A stretch of 64,000 bases of DNA from Lithospermum erythrorhizon. Its lineage: Eukaryota > Streptophyta > Magnoliopsida > Boraginales > Boraginaceae. Shown one piece after another: positions 26,010 to 52,600 of this stretch; position 1 is the first letter of the stretch; every line of letters starts with the position of its first letter. The stretch lies in the NCBI GenBank assembly GCA_019722365.1, contig JADFUC010002372.1, forward strand, positions 310,001 to 374,000, given 5' to 3'. The position numbers were made by a program, and so were the translations under genes. The notes under the pieces are model-generated. The model was not told the DNA's origin and did no database searches. It saw only the letters and a list, made by a program, of their open reading frames with translations.

Positions 26010-28920
26010 TTATGACTCTCCCAGAAGCGAAGGCCTGTAGAACGCATGGCTCTGAGCGATCTCAATACGGTCACGTGGATCATTCAAGTTTTCATCCCTT
26101 AATGCTTGAAGAATACCCCATGTTTCTTGTTCCCTGCCACACATTCAAGAGGACTACATTGATAGGCATACAACTAAGCTTCAAAAGCATCTCGAGTTAA
26201 AGATAGCACATAATGTAACGTAAACGTTGCCAACAAAATAAAGGGTGGATCGTACCTTTTTATCAGTATCTTGTACAATGTTTTCAGAATTGGACACAGT
26301 TCAACAGGAGCTACAGCCTTCTTCACCCCTGGGTGCAAGACACTTAAGCTGAACTGGCTCAAAAGTTCATAAAATGCAGCCACAGCGGAAACTCCCTGAG
26401 AAAGTAATAATCTCAGAAAGATGCATTAGATCGCCTTGTAAAACCAATGCTACAAAAAAGATGCACTAGAACTCTGATAAGTACCTGTATTGTTCCTTTA
26501 CCACTAATGCTATCACCCATATCAAGACTGAGTTCTCCCTTGGCTATCATTTGGCCATACCACGCATTACGACCTTTCAATAGAGTAACGTAAGTGTCTG
26601 CCAGAAGTGGACCTGCAAGCTTTTCAGGCTCTTTAGTCAACAAGTGGGTGATGAATATCATTTCTGATGTGCAGTGTGCAAAATACACTGATTTGCTGGT
26701 AGCACTTTCATTTGTCAGAGCTGCAACCATTCCAGCAAAGATTAAGATAAACCACTGTTACTGAATCAACCAGAAGATCAATGGTGTTTTTTGGTGTTGA
26801 GCGATAATTCTACTTCTCTTAGAATGTAGTAATAGTCGAGACTGAACCAACTACTTTTTCTATCTTGTAACGAATTAGAGGATTTCAGGATGTGATTCTT
26901 CGTGAAATGCTATTTCTTTTACTATATATATGTAGATGCTTGCATATACATACATTTCAGAAATATAATGTGTCATGTGATAAGATTATCATGGCAAGGA
27001 ACATGAAAATCAAGCTGAAGCGGACTATGGTTATCATTGAAGATATTCTTTACTTGAAAAGCCTAAATTGAAAATCAAGTGCACGTAATGTAAATTAATC
27101 AAAGATGAGAACCACAGGAATTATTTTACAACATAATTTCAATAATTTCTAATGAAGCCTTGTTTTCTCCGGGATAGTCAAGTTGAATCGTAACAAACAG
27201 AAATCCTACAAATTTCGATTTTGGAAATAAATACAGGTGTCTGAGAAATTGTATATAAACTTGAGAGATTGAGAAAACATTTTAAACGTAAAAGGGACTG
27301 AGATAATAATTATTCTACAGTAAGGTATATTTTTATCGTATGCTTTCAATTCTTCTAAATCACAGAAATTGAAGAACTGATATTCTATAAGATGAGTATA
27401 AATTTGAAATCCGCAAATAAAGAAGAAAAGTTGACTTGGATCATCAAACATAGGCTACAAAATATAGAATAAACTAGTACAGAATCACAAGACAGAAGTC
27501 GAGCTTACCAGCTCCAATGGCGTAAACATTTTTCAGACCTCCCATGACCTCATGAGTGACCAGATCACTGTTATCCCATACAATGAAATGAGGCTGCCTT
27601 AAGAATTTTGAAAGGGGTATTCTCCATTTATCAGCACCACAGATTCTAGCATTTGCATATTCCTTATTGTAGATTTCCGATGCAATATTTGGTCCACCTA
27701 GATAAAGAATATTCTCCATAGGTGTCCTAGTTGCCAAGAGTGCACCAAATATGTTAGAAATGTACAGCCTTTATCTTATGTTATGAATTTCACAGTCACT
27801 TTCCTCTTTCACTTCATGGCGAGTGTGGTACAGCAGATCAAACAAGAAATATATGATATGATTTTTTTCAACTAAAAAACATTTAAGAAGTGTTTATAGG
27901 GAAGAAACTTGAAGTTGCCGACTCACCACTTTTCATCTAAAGAAATGAGAGCATCCACATTCCATTTTGCCTACCTCAATATATTAAGTGTAGTATAAGG
28001 AGTCCAAAGTTTAAAGTTGTCCTAAGATACATGGATACTAGATCCTTTATTCAACTTGATATTGTTCCATTTTTTACATTTAAAACATAGACATTCTATT
28101 CTCATTCCATCATCTAACCATTGCAAGTAGCTTTAGAATTCCTGATCATTCTTTTAATCAATTTAAATCAGATTGTGAAAGGTTTTCCAGTTGATACCAG
28201 GTAAAGAGTATTAGAAAAAACATAATGAGAAAGAATTAGATGCTTAGTTGCTCGAAAAATCATCTGTGTTGGTGTTATTATGCGAGGAACAGGATCCAGT
28301 TCAGCCTCAATACCCTTGGCCAAAGAAATAACTATTGGAAATGTTAATCTCTCCTTCCAGTACTTACCGATCTCTTCAAAAACTTCTTGCGTTTCAGTTG
28401 AAGGCAATCCATTCACTACAATATCAGCATCCCAGACAGCCTCTTGCAAGTTAGTTACCACCTTGAGAGGACAGAGTGGTGTATCAATCATGTTCAAGCA
28501 GAATCCATCCTTCAAAATCTCATCTGCATACAGGGTTCGATCTCCTAATCTAGCTTCAACGTACTTCAAATATGCACATCGCCTTATCAGCCTTCGCAGC
28601 ACATCCTCCCTCGAATTGATAACTTCAAATAAGTGTTCTGCAGTAGCTCTACTCACCGCTCTTCCAGGTCTCCTCCATATCCTGATTTGGACCTTATCCC
28701 GAAACCTACCATAACTATCTTGAAGCAAAGCTGCAAAAACACTTCCCCAAGCACCTGCTCCAACACCAACAATCCTCAACAAATCACCATCAGCCTTCCC
28801 AAGAATTCCCCTTAGTTCATCCAACTTCTCTTCAAAACCATTCTGGTTATGTACCGCCCCGTTCAAATGAACACTAAAATTCTCCCTCTCAATACTTCCA
28901 ACCATCTTATTTCCAGACAA
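26010..28920 (-). CDS. GPDHC1: Cytosolic NAD-dependent glycerol-3-phosphate dehydrogenase
   Basis: The enzyme interconverts dihydroxyacetone phosphate and glycerol 3-phosphate with NAD(H). Plant cytosolic forms feed lipid synthesis and redox shuttling. Exons (minus strand): 28920 to about 28244, 27726-27509, about 26732-26485, 26395-26256 and 26133-26010. The product is about 468 aa, usual for plant cytosolic GPDH. The nucleotide-binding loop GVGAGAWGS is near residues 52-60. [21 protein letters not shown] follows, then GGLKNV with the expected catalytic Lys near 291, and the end YRPSLLGES. An ATG at 28905 (MVGS) is an equally good start. Two junctions are abnormal. Intron 1 has no GT donor: the frame is kept only by joining AA at 28244 (next bases GC) to 27726. 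Intron 2 has TG where AG is expected before 26732; an AG 12 nt further in would drop four residues. All five exons are open, so it is either functional with odd splicing or carries base-call errors at the junctions. Family assignment is firm; the symbol follows the Arabidopsis cytosolic isoform and is less certain. Confidence 0.88.
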
Positions 28921-31900
28921 AATTAGTACAAACTACTCAACTAAATTACACAAGAAACTCAAGAATATTAAACTTAACCAATAAAAGGAAGAACCTTATT
29001 GCTAAAACCTCACTTCTAGATAGGAAAAAATTGCAGTTTTTACCATCAATTCACCTCAAGAAACGGAAATATCCAGCTCAAATTATATAGAAGATCTCAA
29101 TTCTTGAGCTCAATTATTCTCAACTGCAAAATATTTGTCCAACAACATACTTAATCAGAACTTTATATTAAAAAAACAATCTTGAGCACAATTCTGAACT
29201 TTCAAATACTTACTGGTAGAAATCCTACCTACTTCATAACTAACATTGGATCTTCAACAAGTCAGATTTTCAGGCCGACAAATAATATACCCTTTTCTTG
29301 AAAAGCACCCAAATGAAAATATCTAAAATATATTACTAAAAAACATTACAAACTAAATATTTATATATAAATTACAAACTAAATATTTATATATAAAAAC
29401 AGACCTGAGCAAATATTGGGATTTTGCAGCATTGTAATATCCGTCCAAGTTTGTTCATCTACCACATTTCCCAATAAATAATGATACAAAAGTCTTTACG
29501 TGTCCAAAACTACCAAGAAAACAATAGTCAAACACTCAAAACTATACTATATAATTGTATACAGTTAAGTTGAAGTTAAAATAAATAAAGAAAACAAAGC
29601 ATGAGAGTTGCATGCAAAATAAGGAAGGAAATAGTTAATATGTGAGTTGAAAAAATGCCAAAAGTGACATTTCTTGGTGGGATAAATTCTTGATAAGTGA
29701 ATGAATTAAAATAACTTTTTTTGGTGCTTTTGCATTGATGGAAACAGATGGATATTTCTGGAAATGGGCACCATTGGATTATGGTTCAAGGATCTATCTG
29801 CCAACCTCCTCAACCGCCATTAAATTGCACAATAATTTTGGTTAATTAAGTAGCTAAGTTGGTAAAAATATTAACAATATTCGACTCGAAAAGTTATGCT
29901 CGAAAATTGAATTCGATAAACTTTATTTTACTTTAAAACCGAATTGATTTTAGTCAACTGCTCAACTAGACCACTAATAATATACATTGCTATTATATTC
30001 ATAATACATACTATTGGTATGTGTGACATGTAAATCAAATTTTTTTAAATTAATGTCAAAATCATATTAACTCGAATATTCACTTTTCTTCTTTATTAGG
30101 TGGGGTCAAATCGAGTATAGATATAATATGAGGTCTAGTTGACGTGAATCGAAACTATAATGGATCGAACCAATTAACTTAACAATATTTAATTTGATAT
30201 GACTTGTTTAAATATCTAAATTGAAGTATGTCTTATATGGTATTTTATAAGTTTACTTGAAAAAAATAGGCAAAAGTGAAACAATTTCGTTAATGAGCGA
30301 TATAAGTACATATTTCGATATTTAAATTTGTAAAATTGTAGTGCAATCACTCCCTGTTAAACATACAATTACAGTAATTTTGTAATAATAACCAAATCCT
30401 TCTTAAATTGGATAATTTTGATAATTGTGTAACGGAGAACAAGTTTCTCCATTATTGGTAACATGCTAACACATTTAACGCTCATTTTTCCTTGTGGGGT
30501 ACACAATCGTTCATGATTCGGGCATATGCATTGAAGGTATTTCATCAATTTAACTTGAAATAACTCTGTACTACTTATTCTACACTTACTAAAGGGGTTC
30601 ATGACTTCATATGCATTGAAGGTATTTCATGTTAGACAAAAAATTATAACCTCTCAAAAAAATTAGGTTTTGAAGGTTGACACTTATAATCAAATATGGG
30701 TTTTTATCATGTAAATTGGAGTATGAATTAACTAAGGATTCGATTGTGTTCTGGACACTGAATCTACATGTCCAAAACTTATCTAGGCCAAAAATCACAC
30801 AAGCCAAACATGTTTGACCATCAATACTACATGATTAGACAAATTGCTAAATTTCGATCTTAAAAATATACTTATATAAATTTAACTTTATTATATTTGA
30901 ATTGCCCCAGTAATTTTTTTCTGAGAGATCGTAGGGTTTTTTTCTTGATTTTTTCTCTCTCAAGAGAAGAAACTTTTGTCTCTTTTCTGCATTACGACGC
31001 CAGATTTTCGGTCCTTATACTTTCAATCATTCATTTCTCAAGAACTTTGTTTTCCCTGGTTCTTTTTATTCTCTCAAATCTCCAACTCTGGGGGAGGAGA
31101 CTTTGCGTTTTTCATTTTTTTCTTTTTTGGGGTTATTGGGGCGGTTCGTGCCCGGCTATAAGGGTGTTCGTGACGTTAAGCATGCGCTCAAATTCTAACG
31201 CCTCTAATATTTTATATATCATGCGATTTATGTCAAGCTTACGCCTTTAATCGGACAAGACGGGGCAGTAAAAAGCAACGTGGTTGAAGTTGTAGTATTT
31301 TTTATAAATATTCTCTTCTTATTTATGCTATAATCGACGCTTATTTTTAATTTTAAGGTTTTTCACCAAAACAAAGCTACTCTCTTATTTAAATAAAATT
31401 ATTTTCAAGATTTGACCTGAATTTCATTTCAACGGCATTTCCGCCTAAATAAAATTAAAAGTAAACAAGTTTTAGTTTTCGATCCGCTACCGTTATACAC
31501 ACTTTAGGATCGATAAAATAATAGATTGGTTACTTTTATCTTTATTTTTATTTTTTTCACTTTTAATTACTACTAATAAAATGTATTGCACGCATCGTTT
31601 TATCATGCCACATCTTGGTGAATGCAGGCTACTGCCCCCCACTTCAAAGCAGCCCACCTTAAAAAAATATTTATTTCCTTTTTTAATTGTCGTTTTAGCA
31701 TAATAAATTAAACTTTTACATTTTCAAGGCACTTTTTGATTATGTTTTATTTTTAAATTATCAAACAACCAGTATATAGTTCCAATTAATTGTCATTTTA
31801 TATTTTTAATGTATTTTTTTTACTATTTTTTCTTAATTTATGTGCAAATAGCTAAAACAACAACTAAAAACAAACTGACGGGAAGTGTAAGTGCTTGTTA

Positions 31901-32329
31901 ATATTAAAAGAGTTTTTTGTAATATTTTCAATGAAGCGCTCAAATAATTTATTAAATGAAACTAATTTGTATATTTTCTAAAGTAATGTGGCCCCCGCTT
32001 TTTATGAGACGGGCGGGTTCTCTTTGTTTTGCTCTTTCTTTCTTTTCCCCGTTTAAACTTTTTGTAGTACTCGCGCCATCTGGAGGAGGCTTTGGTTGTC
32101 GCACTGACGGCATCAGGACGGATCCACTTGCAATTTTTCAATCGGGAAGCTTTTCATCTCGCTCTTAAGCCTGGGTTTTGTCAGGTGGATCGGGCCATAG
32201 TGGGCTACGAGTCGGATCTTGCCGCAGTTTTGGGGTGGTCGCTTTTGGTTAGAAACGGGAGAACTGTGAGAAGCGTTTATGTTCCGGGATGCGGCTTACG
32301 ACGAGTCAAGTGACAAGTTTCAAAGATAG
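28921..32329. other. Upstream region of the dehydrogenase gene and intergenic DNA
   Basis: AT-rich. It includes an exact 26-bp duplication at 29345-29396 and a 23-bp direct repeat near 30524 and 30604 (CATATGCATTGAAGGTATTTC). 30890-31170 and 31956-32313 are less AT-rich and open over 60-117 codons without recognisable domains; the latter may be the 5' part of the LINE remnant that follows. Confidence 0.4.
29345..29396. repeat. Exact 26-bp tandem duplication
   Basis: Two identical adjacent 26-bp units start ATTACAAACTAAATATTT and end TATATATAA. They lie about 430 bp upstream of the dehydrogenase start codon, so they are promoter or leader sequence of that gene. Each unit carries a TATATATAA motif. 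Confidence 0.95.
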
Positions 32330-32830
32330 CTCAAAGGGATGGAAATGACCAAGAAAAAGTTTCATCTGCAAACCTTCAAAGACACTATGAGATCTTGTGG
32401 TCGGGGTAATGTAAGACTTTTTCATTTTGTTTGTACCCACGACGCTGCAATTGTCATGGGCGCCTAAGGTGAACCCCGGTTATTCGAGGGGTATGTGTGC
32501 CATTTCAAGTGACGGGAAGTCGAAATGAAAATTTAACATATCATCCTACCACGCTGGGTCCAGATATGGAATTTGCCGTTAGGCCATGGACGGCATTTTG
32601 TAAAACGGTGGTTGGTATATAGGCGAGGTGATAGAGGTAGATAAAAAAAGTATCGAAAAGGAACGAGGACGATATGTGAGGGTTAAAGTTCAACTAAACA
32701 TTAACAAACCTCTCAAGAGGGGAAGGCTAGTTCCGATGAGGGTCAATAAGATCAAAGTAGTTTATCGCTACAAAAGCTATGACGTTTGTCTCTATCAGGA
32801 AATGTCAAATTTAATATCACAATCAGGAAG
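32330..32830 (+). mobile_element. LINE-type ORF1 remnant (DUF4283 plus truncated zinc-knuckle region)
   Basis: Across frames on the plus strand: KKFHLQTFKDTMRS (about 32350-32395), FHFV (about 32418), then WVQIWNLPLGH (about 32555-32588). An open stretch follows from 32628 with VIEVDKKSIEKERGRYVRVK and VQLNINKPLKRGR. This order (DUF4283 core, the W-V-Q-I-x-x-L-P-x-G motif, the G-R-Y-V-R-V-K strand) is that of the gag-like ORF1 of plant LINE elements. The expected Cys-rich knuckle after about 32760 is degraded to YRYKSYDVCLYQEM. No reverse transcriptase follows. Confidence 0.6.
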
Positions 32831-34980
32831 CTAGAAAAATTTTCTTGATGAGGCGAGAAAGATTAGTAGGGTGGACAAATTTGACAGTTGGATGCTGGTT
32901 CATGGGGCTCGTCGTGGCCAAGGTCGACGAAAGGAGAAAAGAAGAGAACCATGGGGCTATAGGGGCGAAGGGGAAACTTCTTGGAGACGGAAATAGGCGG
33001 AGTTCCAAATTTACATCTTCGATTTATTATCCAATAATTATGTGAAAATATTGTATGATACGGAGTATTAGTTCAATTTCCACCCACTTCTCCAAAAATT
33101 GTAAATTTCCTAGATAATTAAATTTGTTTTGTAACAAGAATGTAAACCAATGTAATGAAAAGAATAATTTTTGTATTATTTATATAAAGTAAGACAAAAT
33201 AAAAATCCAATCAGAGTAAAATTACTCATTGTACGTGTCTTTTCGAATCGAAGAGGATCGACCGCCCAAAGAATGAGTCCCTAAGCTGCTTGGTGACGAT
33301 TTGCGACTTCAAGGCTGAGTTGATGTGGTCTCGAGTAGGAGCTTGCATGAAGTTTAATGGAGTTTCGACTAGAAATTGACTATTCGATTCGAGTTGGATT
33401 GGGATAAGCCCATGAATTTGACATGGCCCCAAATTTCTCATGACTCGAGATCGGGTTTGGACTCGATACGGTGGCGAGCCGGGAGCCTTAGCAACAGAGC
33501 CCCCGTGTCAAGCTATGCTGGACTCGATTCCTCGGTCTGACTCGATTCTGCTTATATTAGACCGATGCAATTTGCCGCAAAGGTCCTTACAAAGCAAGGG
33601 TCTTCACCTTTGCATGACGATATTTAACAAGCTGACCGAGAGTTGCGCTACTTGTCTTAAATGACTTCGACGATAACTCAGCCTTAAGTGCGCTATGGAA
33701 AGGACAAAGAAATGCTTATTTCAAGCAATATACGCTTCTGTTTGAACTACAATGGCCTGAAGAAATTATTGGCGATAGGAGCGGACTTAGTGGGAGATTT
33801 GACTCCTCACTTCAAGCTTTTTAGCTTCAGACTACAAATGTCTTAGCAGCTGCTATCAGAGCGATTTATGAATATGTAAAGTGGACGTCCCATCTTGTTG
33901 ATTTATACCCATCAAGGCATGTGGGTATTAGCGCCGTGTTTCCCGCCTGTATCTGGGGCTTATGTGGACCGAATATTCGAATTTCCAATATCTAGAACTG
34001 GATTTAACTCAAACCTCGAGAATTTTCAGCTAAGCTCACATGTAGCATTTACGAATAATCGTGTGCTTTTAGCTTATTCTTGAATATTCAAGCGCGATGC
34101 AGAGATTTGTGCCGATTCTTTATCAAATTTTGTTTACTTGAAGAATTATTATGCAGTAATACCTTTGATTTCGTGCGCCTATGTAGCATTGACACTGAGG
34201 TAAGCTTTCTTACCCACCTATGGTATTTCTCGCTATTGGTTCGCAAGAGTTAACTCGTGGTACTTTATGTCCTCTGTATTTTCTCAAGTGTTTTGTGTAT
34301 TTTCTGAATGAGAATTGGATGTCAATTTCGAAAATATAAGGGGGTATTTATAGGCTTCCTGCTTTCAATACTTGTTTCCGATTATTTATTGATTTCTCAA
34401 AGCGAATCAACATCTAAATTTTGAGACAAAGATCCGAACTGCTTCTGATATTTAGGAATTAATTCTTTCCTTCCAAATCAAAATAGCGCCTATTTTGACA
34501 AGCATAGTTTCTGGATTTTAGGTCAAATGCATTTTCATATCGACTCTGACCTTTGAAAGATTTATTTCAACCACATAACTTCTGTAGCTCACCTCATCTC
34601 CTCCGAGACTTTGCTCAATTTTAAATTTCTTGAAAATTTAATTTTAATCCAATAAAATCAAGTGGATTTTTAGCCTCGAACCTAAATTTAGTGAACATTT
34701 AATTCGTGGCGCCTTTAAACCCTTTGTAATGCACGCAGGTTTCACATTAAATTTAGTGCTCGATCGAGAACTCTAGCCACATGTCATTTTTTAGTGGCTC
34801 GATTTTAATTAATTTGATTAAGTTATCTTAATCATTTTAATTATTATTTAATAAATTTTCACTGTGTACAACTAATTTACCCTTCAATTGATGGAAAAAA
34901 TAAATTGTTCTTTAAGAAGGCTTGCTATTGCTTTAATTTGTAAATAACTTATTCATTGTTATTGTTTGATTTTATTAAGT
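32831..34980. other. LTR-like decayed repeat
   Basis: 33220-34700 is CG-richer than its flanks. It contains AATATAAGGGGGTATTTATAGG (about 34334-34355), an arrangement typical of the promoter part of plant LTRs. No retrotransposon protein or partner LTR could be identified in the window. From about 34800 the sequence returns to AT-rich intergenic DNA. Confidence 0.3.
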
Positions 34981-35070
34981 TAATTAATACTTCTTTTCTG
35001 CCTCAAAATATATTTATCATTTAAAAATTTAATTTTTCTCCATAATTGATTGTTTGTATTTTTATTATAC

Positions 35071-35154
35071 CTTTTTACAATATCAATGTAGCTTTCTACA
35101 TTTTCAATGTAGTTTTTTACAATCCTAATATAACTTTTTACTATATCTTTATAA
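35071..35154. repeat. 21-bp tandem repeat, four copies
   Basis: Units start at 35071, 35092, 35113 and 35134, each 21 bp (for example CTTTTTACAATATCAATGTAG). A weaker fifth unit may lie at 35050-35070. The minus strand is open across it and reads as seven-residue Tyr-Ile-x-Ile-Val-Lys-like units, but nothing else suggests a gene. Confidence 0.8.
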
Positions 35155-35449
35155 TATATTTTTTTCCATCTAAACAATCATTTATTTTGAAATGAAAGAG
35201 TATCGAATACCACATACATACAACAAAATGGTAGATTGTTACATTTTTTTATTCTCACACTCGTAAGTGCATTAAGGAAGTCATCGTTTTTTTATGAGGT
35301 GAAATCAACTACAGTATATATGAACATTGAACAATGTGAAGATGATGAGACTGTCAATAAATTGCCTTATTCAGGCTAAAAATGCCTTGCCAAATTCAGT
35401 TTACAAGACTGACGCTCTACCAGTAAGCTATAGGGAGCTAAGGTTAGTG

Positions 35450-49643
<14,194 letters not shown>

Positions 49644-52600
49644 TCTTGTGTTGACTAAGATTATTATATGGAGAAACAAACTAGTTTTTCTTGATCAATT
49701 TTAGGGGGTTAAAGCAAGAGTTGCTTGGAAAGGCAAATTTGAGTGATGCGGAGAGGTAGTGAGAACAATCTATAAAAAGGTTTTTTTTTGGGGGAGGGTG
49801 TGGGTGTGTTGAGAGTAAAAAGTTTAGGTGTTGTACAAATTTTGAATTGTGCAGATCTGTGCATTAAAAATATATCAATAGTTTTATACATTATTGATAT
49901 ATTTTTGTACTTTGTATAAAATATTCATATTTTTTTGGTGCACCTGCACAAATCAAAATTTGCATAACACCCTAACTTGTCTCGTGTTAAGAGGTGACTT
50001 CACTATATAAAAGATATAGGCTTACTGAGGGTTTGCACTAAATTGGGACATTTTGAGGGTTTGAACTAAATTGGGACTTAGTGAGGGTTATTTTTTTTAG
50101 GGTTATTTTTTTTAGGGTTTGCACTAAATTGGGACATTTTATTTTTTACTTTTGTCAAGTGGAAATTCACCAGAAAAAAGGAGATTTGATTTTTGATATT
50201 CTGTGTACTTCCCTGCAAGATAATGCAACTACCTTGTATCATTTCTCTTGCTTTACTTACTGAGGATTTTTACCATTTTCGGAAAGTGAAAATATGCATG
50301 TACACTTGGAAATATATCCACATTTGGTGAAACATATCACCTGAGTACATGACTTCACCCTTCTGTTGAACTTGATTATGTAATTCTATGTGCATGCATC
50401 AATAAGTGCTCTTTGTCAGATCCATGTGATTATTATTTATCCTATTTCAATTATCTATCATCTTCGATTATACTGTAATCCCTAATTATGGTATCCCAAT
50501 AAATGGCTCATTACGTATTTCAATCTTTATATGGGAAAACACATTGAATATTACTCCAATTATATAATGAAACAAAAGATAGCAAGAAAAATTATTATGT
50601 ACTAGTACTATTTTTAACACTTTCTTTATTAGTCAATGCTTTTGTTCAATTCCCTCAATTCATTGGTAAATTTTTTTGTTTCTCTATTTGAAACATTGTC
50701 AATAAACAATAATTACCTCTTTCATTGGGGATCAAAAAATGTTTTATATCGAAAATATAAAATCGATTTTTTTGTAAAACCTAGCGCCAAGTTTGATCAA
50801 CAACTACTATGGACGTTGGTTTTCTTTCATTCGTCTGTAGTCTGTGTTGTCCCAATTTTAATTTCTTTCAGTTTTATCTTTCGGACTCCAACCTCCATAG
50901 TTGCTCCTATTAATAATTCTTACATACTAGTGTGCGTCAATTAATTATTGTCACGCAATTATCATAATATGATTAATATCTATAATACAATAATATCAAT
51001 ATTATAGTAATATTTCTAATACGAACATATTTATGTTTTGTCGATTTTTGGCAAGATATGATAAAAGCCAAAGCGGAAAATATCAAAATTGACACTGGTT
51101 TGAAGTGTTTATAGTGTGATCCTTGTTTAGAATGCTACCCGTGATAAGTGTATGAATTCTGATGATATATTGACACTTTTTTTGTTTTTTCTTGGAATTC
51201 TAGCGGCGGATTCAACGATTTGAGTCCATTGAATGGTGAGAGCTATTCAACATAGACTTGTGTATTTGTATCACAGTGAGAGAGTGAAGAAGCCGGCCCC
51301 TACAAGGGGTGCCCTGAGGTTTGATTCAAGTGTGACTAGAGAAGCAGAAATCAGATTATAGTGGAAATTGGCAGGAAACTATTGACATTTTATTAAGGAT
51401 TGACAGCAGAAAAAGTATTGAAAGGGAATCACATATTGTCATATTGAAATGGTCCTCCAATTTGACAGTTCCTTGAGTCCAAACATTTTCAGGGTCTCTT
51501 TGTCTTTTCTTTTCTGAAGTATTGAAAGGGATTTGTGTTTCCTTATAAAAATTTCGAATAATCTTATCTTCTAACACTCAATCCCAATAATCTTATAGGA
51601 AGAGGTAAAATATGAAACTCTATCGACTATGGTCCTTCAAGTTCATACTTATATATACACTTTGAAGTACAAGAAATCCACATCATATTGATTGATTCGC
51701 TTAAGATTGATTTCGCTTGTTATCCCTATTCAATATTAGGTTATGAATAACCCTCCATCTCTCACAATATCATTGGAAGCAAAACCTTCGCAATTGATCT
51801 GACCACAGAGTTTCAGTGGCTAGAGGATAAAAATCTCTAATCTCTAACTTATATAAAAGTTAGAATAAATTTTAGCTTCTTCCATTTCTTTCCATTTTTA
51901 CACTATTAATTCATAATTTACCCTTCTTTCTAAAATTAGGCTAAAATATAGTTTCATGAAATATATTATGAAATGATACTAATATCTACTAAACTAATAT
52001 TAAACACAATTTTCTTCATATATATTCTATTAAACTAATATTAATCATCAAATGCTACTTATTATTATTATTGTTATTATTATCATTATTACAAACCTCA
52101 AAATAAGTGTGAAAAAATAATTACAAAAACTAATTATGAAAATCCGCCTCAATCCTTATCAAATTATCACGATACAACCAAGGCTTCTACTTATCTGCTA
52201 TCACCTGCCTCCATATACGGTATATCCTCAGGCTCGATCCACGTATACCTTATAAAAACATTAAAATAATAATAATAATAATGATACATTATTAATTGTT
52301 TCTTCTTATATAGATTTTCATCCTTTTTTAAAAGTAAGAACCTAAAAAAATCCAAACATATCTCATTCCAATAAAAATACTCCATTCATAAAAAAATAAT
52401 TGTCCAATTTAATATTTAATAATTAAAAATGCACTTTCCTAAAAATATTTACAATATATATAAACAATACATGCATTCAAAAATTATTATACAAGAATTA
52501 CAATGTAAGTAGAAATACACTGGCTCAACTAAAATATAAAAATTAAACGAAGATCCATTATCGAATTCTTTCAAAAAAAAAAATAATAATAATAACATAT

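Noticed and set aside
28280..28714. 144-codon plus-strand frame
   Set aside because: It is the antisense shadow of exon 1 of the glycerol-3-phosphate dehydrogenase gene.
30897..31250. 117-codon plus-strand frame, Phe/Leu-rich
   Set aside because: It is a T-rich tract with no domain and no splice or promoter context.
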